From Alphaproteobacteria bacterium (GTDB lineage: Bacteria; Pseudomonadota; Alphaproteobacteria; Rhizobiales; Xanthobacteraceae): 6,441 nt of DNA. Made by a program: the position numbers and the translations under genes. Below are positions 1 to 6,374 of this stretch, piece after piece. Every line of letters begins with the position of its first letter. Within the stretch, counting starts at the first letter, position 1. The DNA is taken from NCBI GenBank assembly GCA_005883445.1, contig VAZL01000393.1, positions 1 to 6,441 on the forward strand, read 5' to 3'. The notes beneath the pieces are model-generated. The model did no database searches. It saw nothing but the letters and a program-made list of their open reading frames with translations, and had not been told where the DNA came from.

Positions 1-989
1 AATGTCGTAGCGCAGAAAACGAAACAGCGGCTGGCCTCGCGGAGCAGGAACGCCTGCTACGTCGGCGAGTTCACTGTTGATCGGCCAGGCGGTCGGAGTG
101 TCGCCCAGCCACGACATCAGCGTGAGTACGAGTTGCGCGGACTCGGTTATTTGCCCGCTGAGCGCCCGTATTGCCATTCCAATCGGCAGAATCCATGCCA
201 ATTCGTTCACGCTGACGTGCGGACGGAAACCTCCCGTGCCTATGGAGACGATAGTCAAATTCTCAGGGCCCAGCGACCACGACAACCCGTACTGCGGAAG
301 CGCGGCATAGAGGAAAAGTTGAAGCGCGGGATTATTGTGAGGCGTCAGTCCACCATCGACGAATAAGCCAGGCGGTTCATTCGCGATAATTTCGATCAAT
401 TCAGGGTCGAAGTAATGCGGCGCCGCCGCGCTGGCGCGAATGAGATTGGTCAGCCGATAATATCGATTGCCAACAAATGCACGATCGGAAGGTGTGTCCC
501 AATACTTGGATCTTGGGTTATTGGCGATGACCCAGCAGCTGCCGGTATCCAGGCGTTTGGCCACGACACCCAGGCCGGTGCGCAGATCATCCGAGTCCAG
601 GGTCGATCGCCAAGGATGCCCTTGAGTTCCGAAATGAGATTTCGTCGATCGAATTTCGACATCAATCCTACGATCCGCCAAAACGAGCGGCGAAATACCC
701 GGGGACCTAGTGCATGGTAAAACTTGCGCACGTCGGCTGCGCGATAGCCAAGTGCAAGAGCACCCGCGATGATCGCGCCGGTCGACGTTCCTCCGATGAA
801 ATCGAACCAATCGCAGAGCAGAGTCCGCCGGCCTTCAATTTCCTCGATGAGCGACTCCAGCCGCTCCAGAAATCCAATCGCGATTGCCCCTCGAACACCG
901 CCGCCATCGAGCGAAAGCATTCGCTTGGGGCCCGGCCCGAAAAGATGTCGGTCGCGAGGCGACAGACCAGCGATCTCCGACGGGGCCAT
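1..989 (-). pseudogene. patatin-like phospholipase, frameshifted and cut by the window edge
   Basis: Patatin-family serine hydrolases cleave acyl esters of lipids with a Ser-Asp dyad. The first frame, from the ATG at 987-989, gives the glycine-rich oxyanion-hole motif DGGGVRG (residues 28-34) and the nucleophile elbow GTSTG (67-71, Ser69). That frame loses family character after GDR (residues 127-129) and stops at 450. The minus-strand frame with codons starting at 601-603 continues it exactly, as TLDSDDLRTGL, then carries the catalytic DGG (Asp codon at 355-357) and stays open to position 1. Restoring one base, probably an A making CGA-ACC, would join the halves into at least 330 residues. 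The start is uncertain: there is no clear Shine-Dalgarno sequence. An ATG further in, just before the glycine-rich motif, would be too late to leave a normal N-terminus. Third codon positions look less GC-rich than in the dct genes, which may indicate transfer. The lesion could be a real mutation or a sequence error. The family call is firm; whether the gene is functional is open. Confidence 0.87.
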
Positions 990-1025
990 TGAGAAAACGG
1001 TTATACGATTGAGAAAACGGTTATA
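988..1025. repeat. 18-bp tandem duplication over the patatin start codon
   Basis: The 18-base unit attgagaaaacggttata occurs at 988-1005 and again, identically, at 1008-1025. Two bases separate the copies, so the period is 20. The first copy includes part of the patatin start codon (987-989). Read on the minus strand, each copy begins TATAACCG, so each holds a TATAAC resembling a -10 element, but no convincing -35 partner was found. It could be a local duplication, a paired operator two helical turns apart, or part of the promoter. The repeat itself is certain; its role is unknown. Confidence 0.9.
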
Positions 1026-1118
1026 ACGTCTCTTAAGCGCAGATGTATTCTAGGCCGAACAGAGTCAAAGAATCCAGAGTACGCCTCGCACCTGGACTGG
1101 GCGTCTGACGGGCGGCTG

Positions 1119-1131
1119 CTCGATATACGAG
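1119..1131. promoter_or_regulatory. possible operator, inverted repeat CTCGatataCGAG
   Basis: Four-base arms flank an ATATA centre, about 240 bases before the dctQ start. Short inverted repeats centred on TAT/ATA are typical of GntR-type regulator sites, which often control uptake of organic acids. This one is short enough to arise by chance, and no regulator gene is present in the window. The functional role is speculative. Confidence 0.2.
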
Positions 1132-1354
1132 ATTTACCAATCCCGCCATCCTCGCGCCCCGGGAGCCTGGAAATCTCGCTCGCAAGCGGTTCTGTGACAG
1201 GCGCTGGGCGATGAACATCTCCAGCCGTGGCTTGTCGAGATTCGCCGACATGCTTCGGCACCGGTGGCGACACGGCGTTGCCCGCCGCTGGCGGTCCGCA
1301 TAAGGTTCGTCTCGGCGTTCGGGTCGCGGCGATCGAGGCGCGGCGTCATGTCTC

Positions 1355-1367
1355 GGAGGGCGGGGAG
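1355..1367 (+). promoter_or_regulatory. ribosome binding site that decides the dctQ start
   Basis: Two purine-rich runs, GGAGGG at 1355-1360 and GGGGAG at 1362-1367, sit 10 and 3 bases before the GTG at 1371. No comparable site was noted for the in-frame ATG at 1227. This supports GTG as the initiator. Confidence 0.6.
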
Positions 1368-1370
1368 CCG

Positions 1371-1865
1371 GTGATCGACCAGGCGTTCGACCGCATCGCG
1401 CGCGTCATCGAAGTGACGCTCGCGCTCGCCTTCATCTTTGCGGTTCTGCTCAACTTCGCCAACGTGGTCGGCCGTTATCTGCTCGGCCTCTCGCTGCTCG
1501 GGGCCGACGAGGAGCAGATCTTCATCATGGTGGCGATGACGTTCCTCGGCGCTGCCGTCGTCACCCGGCGCAACCTGCACCTGCGCATGGACGTCTTGGT
1601 CCGCTTCCTGCCCGCGGGCGCACGCGTGGCGCTTTGCGTCGCCGAGCAGGTGCTGCTTGCGGCGCTTGCCGGCTTCGTGCTGACGCAATCTTATTTCTAT
1701 GCCCTGCAGATGTGGCGGATCGGGCGCACCAGCGACATGGCCGGCATTCCCATGTGGATTCCCCACGCCACCGTCGCGATCGGCTTCGCCCTCATGCTCG
1801 TCGTCGCGCTTTGGGGCCTCGCCCGCATGATGCGACGATTGCCGGAACGCGAGGCCAGGCCATGA
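1371..1865 (+). CDS. dctQ: TRAP transporter small transmembrane subunit (DctQ family)
   Basis: This is the small membrane subunit of a tripartite ATP-independent periplasmic (TRAP) transporter. It sits in the inner membrane with DctM and is needed for ion-driven uptake of the solute delivered by DctP. Starting at the GTG at 1371 gives 164 residues, normal for the family. Four hydrophobic segments are visible, at about residues 14-36, 48-66, 83-106 and 130-152. Family-typical sequence includes NVVGRYLLG (31-39), ADEEQIF (45-51) and the stretch after the second helix with RRNLHLRMDV (66-75). A longer reading to the ATG at 1227 would add 48 residues without family likeness, and a good ribosome binding site precedes the GTG, so the shorter form is preferred. 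The TGA stop overlaps the dctM ATG as ATGA, which suggests translational coupling. The subunit identity is secure; the exact start is less so. Confidence 0.9.
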   Translation: MIDQAFDRIARVIEVTLALAFIFAVLLNFANVVGRYLLGLSLLGADEEQIFIMVAMTFLGAAVVTRRNLHLRMDVLVRFLPAGARVALCVAEQVLLAALAGFVLTQSYFYALQMWRIGRTSDMAGIPMWIPHATVAIGFALMLVVALWGLARMMRRLPEREARP

Positions 1866-3145
1866 CCTTCGCCCTCGCGGTGGTGCCGATCGCGCTGCTG
1901 CTGCTCGGCTTCCCGATCTTCCTGGTGTTGCTGACGGCGGTGACCGTCGCGCTGGTCTTCTTCATGCACGTGCCGCTCGCGGCGCTGCAACAGACCCTGT
2001 TCGCCTCCGTCAACGCCTTTGCGCTGCTCGCCATTCCGTTCTTCATCTACGCCGGCGAGCTGATGGGTCGCGGCAGCGTCGCCCAGCGCTTGGTCGATTT
2101 CGTGCAGGGCGGCGTCGGCTCGATCCGCGGCAGTCTCGGCGTGACCGCGGTCGGCACGTCTGCGATCTTCGGCGCGATTTCCGGCGCCAGCGCGGCCACG
2201 GTGGCGACCATCGGCAAGGTGATGGTGCCGGCGATGCGGCGCGCCGGCTACCCGGAGACGTTCATCGCCGGCCTCATCACCGCGGTCGGCGCGATCGACG
2301 TGATCATCCCGCCCAGCATCCCGATGATCGTGTACGGCGCGGCGGCGGAGGAGTCGGTGGCGCGCCTCTATGCCGCCGGCGTGCTGCCGGGCCTCATGAT
2401 CGCGGCCATGCTCGCGCTCTACGTCATGTTTCGGGCGCGGCGCGAGAACTTCGGGGCGGGCGAGCCGTTCCGGCTCAAAGTCTTCCTTACCGCGTTCGGC
2501 CGCAGCCTGTGGGCGCTGGGCGCCCCGGTCATCATCCTCGGCGGCATCTACGGCGGTGTGTTCTCGCCGACCGAAGCCGCCGCGGTCGCCTGCGTCTACG
2601 CCGCGTTCGTCACCGCAGTCGTGTTCCGCGAGCTTACACTGCGCGACATCGTCGAAGCCGCCGCCTCGACCGTGCTGTTCACGGGTCAAATTCTCATCAT
2701 CGTGGCCTGCGCCGGCGTGTTCGCGTGGCTCTTGACCGTCAACCAGGTGCCGGCCGCGATGACCACGTGGCTGCAATCGTTGAACGTATCGGCGTGGATG
2801 CTGCTGCTCGCCATCAACGTCCTCTTGCTCGCGGTTGGCTGCTTTCTCGATCCGTTGTCGGCGATCCTGCTGCTCAGCCCGCTGCTCGTGCCGCTGGTGA
2901 AGGCCGCCGGCATCGATACCGTCCATTTCGGCATCGTGGTGACGGTGAACCTCGCGATCGGCCTGTTTCATCCGCCGTTCGGGATCAACATCTTCGTGGC
3001 GCAGTCCGTGCTCGGCCTCAAGCTCGAGACCATCTATCGCGGCATCATCCCGTTCGTGATAATTTACCTCGTGGCCTTGGCGCTGATCACCTACATACCG
3101 GACCTCTCGCTGATCGGGGTTCGCTACCTGCTGGCCAGGGGTTGA
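1862..3145 (+). CDS. dctM: TRAP transporter large transmembrane subunit (DctM family)
   Basis: This is the large subunit that forms the translocation path of the TRAP transporter. It couples uptake of a substrate, usually a carboxylate, to an ion gradient across the inner membrane. The product has 427 residues, the normal length, and is hydrophobic throughout, with about a dozen membrane segments. Conserved stretches are GAISGASAATVATIG (104-118), IPPSIPMIVYG (149-159), GGVFSPTEAAAVA (231-243), FLDP (328-331) and FHPPFG (369-374), typical of the DctM permease fold with its two similar halves. The ATG overlaps the dctQ stop, and a GAGG at 1851-1854 lies 7 bases upstream. The frame runs on upstream inside dctQ to another ATG at 1634, but that extension is Arg/His-rich shadow sequence and is rejected. 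The substrate cannot be read from this subunit. Confidence 0.95.
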   Translation: MTFALAVVPIALLLLGFPIFLVLLTAVTVALVFFMHVPLAALQQTLFASVNAFALLAIPFFIYAGELMGRGSVAQRLVDFVQGGVGSIRGSLGVTAVGTSAIFGAISGASAATVATIGKVMVPAMRRAGYPETFIAGLITAVGAIDVIIPPSIPMIVYGAAAEESVARLYAAGVLPGLMIAAMLALYVMFRARRENFGAGEPFRLKVFLTAFGRSLWALGAPVIILGGIYGGVFSPTEAAAVACVYAAFVTAVVFRELTLRDIVEAAASTVLFTGQILIIVACAGVFAWLLTVNQVPAAMTTWLQSLNVSAWMLLLAINVLLLAVGCFLDPLSAILLLSPLLVPLVKAAGIDTVHFGIVVTVNLAIGLFHPPFGINIFVAQSVLGLKLETIYRGIIPFVIIYLVALALITYIPDLSLIGVRYLLARG

Positions 3146-3162
3146 GCTTGCGAGGCTATCCA

Positions 3163-3170
3163 GGGAGGAG
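3163..3170 (+). promoter_or_regulatory. strong ribosome binding site of dctP
   Basis: GGGAGGAG lies 7 bases before the ATG at 3178. It fixes the start inside a frame that is open far upstream. A stronger site here than before dctM fits the usual need for more periplasmic receptor than membrane subunit. Confidence 0.75.
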
Positions 3171-3177
3171 AACACAC

Positions 3178-4197
3178 ATGCACGCGATCAACGCGCGTTT
3201 CGCCGGTGCTCTCATCGCAATCACGGCGGCAAGCGTGCTCGCCGCCACGCCGGCGCGCGCGCAGCAATTCACCATGAAGCTGTCGCTGCCGACGATCAAC
3301 GACGTGGTGCACGAATATTACAAGGCGCTCAAGGCCGGCGTCGAAGCGCGGGCGGGCGGGCGCATCAAGCTCGAGATCTACCCGGCGAACCAGCTCGGCC
3401 AGCTTCCCGCGGTGGTGGAAGGCGTGGCGCTCGGCACGATCGAAGCGGGCAGCTCGGCGAACGGTTTCTGGGTGAGCCTCGAGCCGCGCTTCCAGGTGCT
3501 CGATGCGCCCGGCTTGTTCGACGACATCCTGCACGGCAACAAGGTCGTGAACGACCCCGCAATCCGCAGCCGCCTCGCCACCTTCGGCATGGACAAGGGC
3601 GTCGAAATCCTGGCGCCCGGCGTCTACAGCCCGATGATGCTGCTCACGCACAAAGGCGTTCGCACCGCCGCCGATTTCCAGGGACAGAAGGTGCGCACCC
3701 AAGGCGGCGCGCCGATCCAGGTCGAGCCGTTCAAGAAGCTCGGCGTGCTGCCGGTATCGCTGCCGCTCGGCGAGGCGCTGCCGGCGATGCAGAACCGCAC
3801 CATCGACGGGATGATCGCAGGCGTCGCCCCGTTCACCGCGTTCAAGTACTACGACATCGCCAAGCCCATGACCTATCTGCCGTCGACCACGCTGGTCGCG
3901 CCCATCCTAGTCAACCGGCAATTCATGAAGTCGTTGGGGCCGGAGCTCGAGGCGATCGTGCGGGAGGAAGGACGCAAGGCGGAGGTGTTGTTCACGGACT
4001 GGAACGTCGCCGACATCAAGCGGGCGGAGGAGGTGTGGCGCAAGAACGGCGGCGAGCTCATCACGCTGCCGCCGGCCGAGGCCAAGCGTTACCTCGACGT
4101 GGTCGCGCCGGTCGCGACCTCGGTCCTCTCCGTCAATCCAAAAGTCAAGGACGATTACGAGGCGTTGCTGGCGGCGGCACAAAAATATCGGCAATAA
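3178..4197 (+). CDS. dctP: TRAP transporter periplasmic solute receptor (DctP family)
   Basis: This is the extracytoplasmic binding protein that captures the solute and delivers it to DctQ-DctM. It has 339 residues, a normal length. A Sec signal peptide is clear: a basic start, a hydrophobic core at about residues 8-24, and ATPARA followed by QQF, giving cleavage after Ala28. The mature part shows DctP features: the GGRIKLEIYPANQLG region (60-74), GTIEAGSSANGFW (86-98), the QGQKVRTQGG stretch (168-177) and IDGMIAG (209-215). In characterised DctP proteins, an Arg at the equivalent of Arg173 forms a salt bridge with the ligand carboxylate. This points to an organic acid, but which one cannot be told. 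The gene lies 32 bases after dctM in the same operon. An open frame reaches upstream to 2509, but it is shadow of dctM. The next gene is convergent and starts its stop codon only 16 bases away. Confidence 0.95.
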   Translation: MHAINARFAGALIAITAASVLAATPARAQQFTMKLSLPTINDVVHEYYKALKAGVEARAGGRIKLEIYPANQLGQLPAVVEGVALGTIEAGSSANGFWVSLEPRFQVLDAPGLFDDILHGNKVVNDPAIRSRLATFGMDKGVEILAPGVYSPMMLLTHKGVRTAADFQGQKVRTQGGAPIQVEPFKKLGVLPVSLPLGEALPAMQNRTIDGMIAGVAPFTAFKYYDIAKPMTYLPSTTLVAPILVNRQFMKSLGPELEAIVREEGRKAEVLFTDWNVADIKRAEEVWRKNGGELITLPPAEAKRYLDVVAPVATSVLSVNPKVKDDYEALLAAAQKYRQ

Positions 4198-4204
4198 CGT
4201 CAAG

Positions 4205-4229
4205 GCCGTCGTGTCAACAGCCGGACGGC
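4205..4229. terminator. weak inverted repeat between convergent genes
   Basis: GCCGTC at 4205-4210 pairs with GACGGC at 4224-4229 across a 13-base loop, just after the dctP stop and overlapping the last codons of the convergent gene. There is no T run on either side, so a Rho-independent terminator is doubtful. It is the only candidate structure in the 16-base gap, and it may be chance in GC-rich DNA. Confidence 0.2.
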
Positions 4230-5002
4230 GACGGGACCCCCAGTATTGTTGTCGCGCCCACGATGCTGCTGGGCGGCGCCAAGCTGGAGGTGCCCATCGA
4301 TGTGCCGGCGCATGTCGACAGCGAAAGAACAGGGGGCGCAACAGTGATGAGTGGGCTCAGGCTCGGCGCTGTCGCCCCCGACGGAACCGTCGCGTCGCTG
4401 AAATCCGGAGTGGCCACGGTGCTGCTGGGCGTCAGCAGGGGAACCGGGCTACCCACCAAGGCACTGGTCAGCGTCGGATCCGTCGTGCTGGTCATCGTCG
4501 GGTCCACCGTGCTGGCGAAGGAAGCGGGGTCTGTCATGGTCGCCGTTGGATTGCAGAAGCTGGACGTCGTGATCGTGCCGAACGGACTCGTGATTGGCAG
4601 TGGCGGGACGATAGGTGGTGAGCTGATCGAAAGATTGAAGGCGCCTGCGGAAGACGATGGCGACGACACCAAGCCTCCGCTCACCGTCGCCGCACTTGCC
4701 GCGGCGGTGCTGGTCGGGCCTATGATTCCGGTCGCCGGACATGTCGCGATTCCCCCGAGCGACGTGCCGGGGAACGGGGCCAATATGCCGAGATAGAGTT
4801 GAACGGTGCCCAGGCCACCCGGGGTCGCGCTTCCAGCGGTCACCGTTCCAGGCACGGCCATTGGGGACGGTGCGGTCATAAGGGTGGGTGACGGCCGGCG
4901 GACGGGCAGCGTACGACTCGGGTTTGGCGACGTCATCTGGGCCTCGGCCGTGCCGCAGCCCAACAAGGCCACCGCAAGAACAGCAAGAAGAAGGCGTTCC
5001 AT
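4214..5002 (-). CDS. secreted Ser/Thr/Pro/Ala/Gly-rich protein of unknown function
   Basis: I do not recognise a family. The product has 262 residues. It opens with an export signal: MER, a Leu/Ala/Val core (residues 4-15), then either a lipoprotein-type LLGC with Cys16 or a normal signal peptidase site at AEA-Q after Ala21. The rest is low in complexity, dominated by Ser, Thr, Pro, Ala, Gly and Val. After Arg36 there is no Lys, Arg, His, Glu or Trp. The only charges are five Asp (158, 167, 175, 200, 203). Cys residues are spaced out at 88, 150, 231 and the last position, 262. A short internal echo, DPTMTS/DPTLTS, lies at 167-180. It is probably an unstructured or surface-associated export product. 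AGGAGG at 5008-5013, five bases before the ATG, decides the strand and start. A long antisense frame (4035-4796) lacks such support. That it is a real coding gene is likely, not certain. Confidence 0.7.
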   Translation of the reverse strand: MERLLLAVLAVALLGCGTAEAQMTSPNPSRTLPVRRPSPTLMTAPSPMAVPGTVTAGSATPGGLGTVQLYLGILAPFPGTSLGGIATCPATGIIGPTSTAAASAATVSGGLVSSPSSSAGAFNLSISSPPIVPPLPITSPFGTITTSSFCNPTATMTDPASFASTVDPTMTSTTDPTLTSALVGSPVPLLTPSSTVATPDFSDATVPSGATAPSLSPLITVAPPVLSLSTCAGTSMGTSSLAPPSSIVGATTILGVPSPSGC

Positions 5003-5007
5003 TCAAG

Positions 5008-5013
5008 CCTCCT
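5008..5013 (-). promoter_or_regulatory. ribosome binding site of the Ser/Thr/Pro-rich protein gene
   Basis: On the minus strand AGGAGG lies five bases before the ATG at 5000-5002. It is a full match to the Shine-Dalgarno core, and the best argument that this minus-strand frame, rather than the long antisense frame, is translated. Confidence 0.7.
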
Positions 5014-5035
5014 GCGTGCACCTTAGGTTTTACAT

Positions 5036-5081
5036 TCCATCGTTCGACCGGTGGCGCTCGGCGGCGATCGCCCGCGATGGA
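5036..5081. repeat. inverted repeat between the adaptor and Ser/Thr/Pro-rich genes
   Basis: TCCATCG at 5036-5042 is perfectly complementary to CGATGGA at 5075-5081. The loop of 32 bases holds two further palindromes, ACCGGT (5047-5052) and GGCGATCGCC (5063-5072). It fills most of the 85-base gap between two same-strand genes. It could end or attenuate the adaptor transcript, or be a regulator site before the next gene. There is no T run after it, so simple intrinsic termination is not supported. Confidence 0.35.
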
Positions 5082-5087
5082 CGTCTG

Positions 5088-6374
5088 TTATTTCGCACTT
5101 TTCTCAATCGGTGCTGCCTGCACCTTGCTCCCGTCGGCGAGATTCACCATCGGCCTGAGAATCACCTCATCGCCTGCTTTGATGCCATCCCGCAACTCAA
5201 CTTCCGTTCCCAAATCGCGCGCCACCGTCACTTTGCGAAACCGCGCGATGCCGTTTTCGATCACGACCACTTGCAAGCCGCGACTGTTGAACACCAGGGC
5301 GTCGGCGGGGACGATTACGGAGGGAGTCTTGCGGGGGATATGCAGCTCAACCGTCAAATAGAGCCCTGGGCTCAACGCCTCATCTGGGTTGGGCACGTCG
5401 ATCTCGGTGAGCAGCGTTCGCGTACCCGGCGCCAAGGCCTTTGCCAAGCGCGTCACCTTACCGGGAAACGCCCGATCGGGTAGCTCGGGGACGCGAACGA
5501 CCGCTTCGACTCCGGGAGCCACTCCGAATGCGGCGTCCTGCGGCACGTAGACCCAGACGCGGATCACGTCGCTTTGCATCAACGTGAACATGAATGTGCT
5601 GCCGGCCGATACGAGGCTTCCGATATCGACGTTTCGCTGGGTGATGATGCCGTCGAAAGGGGCGACGACACTCTGGTAATCCTTTTGCTGAGTGAGGACG
5701 CGGATCAGCGCCTGCTGAGCCGAGATGTTCGCCTCGGCGGCGGCAGCCGCCGCCCGCTGAGATGCGAGCGTGAGGCGATCGGTGTCGCCCTGCTGGGGCG
5801 TCAACCATCCCTTCTGAACCAGGGTGCTGTCGCGATCGTCGGTGACCTTTGCGAGATCTCGGCTGGCTTGCGCCTGCTGCAACGCCGCCTGGGTCTGGGC
5901 CAGCGTAGCCTGGGCCTGTGCAATTTGGTGATCGAGTTCGGGCGCCCAGATCTGCGCCAGCAGATCGCCCGCCTTCACATGATCGCCGATATCGACCTTG
6001 CGCGTCTCGATGTAGCCGTTGGCCCGAGCGAAAATATTGGCCGCCGTGAACGCAAGGGTCGTGCCCGGCAGGCTGATGGTCATCTCGCTACCGGCAGCGT
6101 GCGCCTTGGCTACGGGAACGGTCGGGACAAAGTCCCGCTGCTGCTCGGCAGTCGCCATGACTTGGCGCTGCTGCGAATAGTGTCTCCACGCGCCCAGCGA
6201 AAGGCCGCCGGCGAGCAGCAAAAATCCGCCAAGCGCGAACGCCCGGCCGCCCCATCGGCGGCGCGCTTCTCGGCGATGCTTTGGCGCCTTCTCGATGCCG
6301 CGGCCGAAAGCCGGTTGGTCCTGCCGATCCCTGGCGATGGCGTCGTTTCGATCCAAGATCCGAAGCTCATTCAT
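5088..6374 (-). CDS. RND efflux pump periplasmic adaptor (membrane fusion protein, HlyD/AcrA type)
   Basis: Adaptors of this family join an inner-membrane RND pump to an outer-membrane channel, so that drugs, metals or other toxic compounds leave the cell in one step. The product has 428 residues. An unusually long basic N-terminal tail (about 1-43, with KAPKHRREARRRW at 29-41) precedes one membrane anchor (about 44-62). Then come the first lipoyl half (ARANGYIETRKVDIGDHVKAG, 117-136, with its Gly-Asp turn), an Ala/Gln-rich coiled-coil hairpin (about 146-232), the second lipoyl half (VVAPFDGIITQRNVDIGSLV, 236-255) and beta-barrel and membrane-proximal domains to the end. There is no Cys, so it is not a lipoprotein. 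The ATG at 6372-6374 is chosen because GAGGA lies 8 bases before it. An earlier in-frame ATG at 6437 lies within the preceding gene and adds non-family sequence. It overlaps the end of that gene by 8 bases, which suggests one operon. The substrate is unknown. Confidence 0.93.
   Translation of the reverse strand: MNELRILDRNDAIARDRQDQPAFGRGIEKAPKHRREARRRWGGRAFALGGFLLLAGGLSLGAWRHYSQQRQVMATAEQQRDFVPTVPVAKAHAAGSEMTISLPGTTLAFTAANIFARANGYIETRKVDIGDHVKAGDLLAQIWAPELDHQIAQAQATLAQTQAALQQAQASRDLAKVTDDRDSTLVQKGWLTPQQGDTDRLTLASQRAAAAAAEANISAQQALIRVLTQQKDYQSVVAPFDGIITQRNVDIGSLVSAGSTFMFTLMQSDVIRVWVYVPQDAAFGVAPGVEAVVRVPELPDRAFPGKVTRLAKALAPGTRTLLTEIDVPNPDEALSPGLYLTVELHIPRKTPSVIVPADALVFNSRGLQVVVIENGIARFRKVTVARDLGTEVELRDGIKAGDEVILRPMVNLADGSKVQAAPIEKSAK

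Larger units (their letters stand above)
990..1370. other. region without a convincing gene between the divergent patatin and TRAP genes
   Basis: Apart from the tandem repeat at its left end and a small inverted repeat at 1119-1131, nothing recognisable is seen. Short open frames exist on the minus strand (1033-1251 and 1001-1273), but their products match no family I know and are rich in Arg and Pro, as GC-rich shadow frames usually are. The frame of dctQ stays open upstream to an ATG at 1227, but that stretch has no likeness to a DctQ N-terminus. The region must hold the promoters of both divergent units, but no clear -35/-10 pair could be picked by eye. Confidence 0.6.

Noticed and set aside
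601..605. Programmed ribosomal frameshift in the patatin gene
   Set aside because: No slippery heptamer or following stem-loop is evident, and frameshifting is not known to me for this family. A one-base deletion explains it more simply.
988..1025. The tandem repeat as a CRISPR fragment or insertion sequence end
   Set aside because: Only two copies with a 2-base spacer exist, with no spacer-sized gaps, transposase or inverted terminal partner in the window.
1033..1251. A 72-codon minus-strand frame in the patatin-TRAP gap
   Set aside because: There is no recognisable family and no convincing ribosome binding site, and an overlapping frame in the same place is just as open. It could be a remnant, but nothing shows it.
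1227..1370. An extended N-terminus for DctQ from the ATG at 1227
   Set aside because: The added 48 residues do not resemble DctQ and contain no membrane segment. The GTG at 1371 has a ribosome binding site and gives the normal family length.
1697..3175. A 492-codon open frame on the minus strand opposite dctQ and dctM
   Set aside because: Its product is dominated by Arg, Asp, His, Glu and Gln with no family character. This is the usual antisense shadow of a GC-rich membrane protein gene.
4035..4796. A 253-codon plus-strand frame overlapping dctP and opposite the Ser/Thr/Pro-rich gene
   Set aside because: It begins inside dctP in another frame and has no ribosome binding site that I can see. 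The opposite strand has both a full Shine-Dalgarno sequence and a signal peptide.
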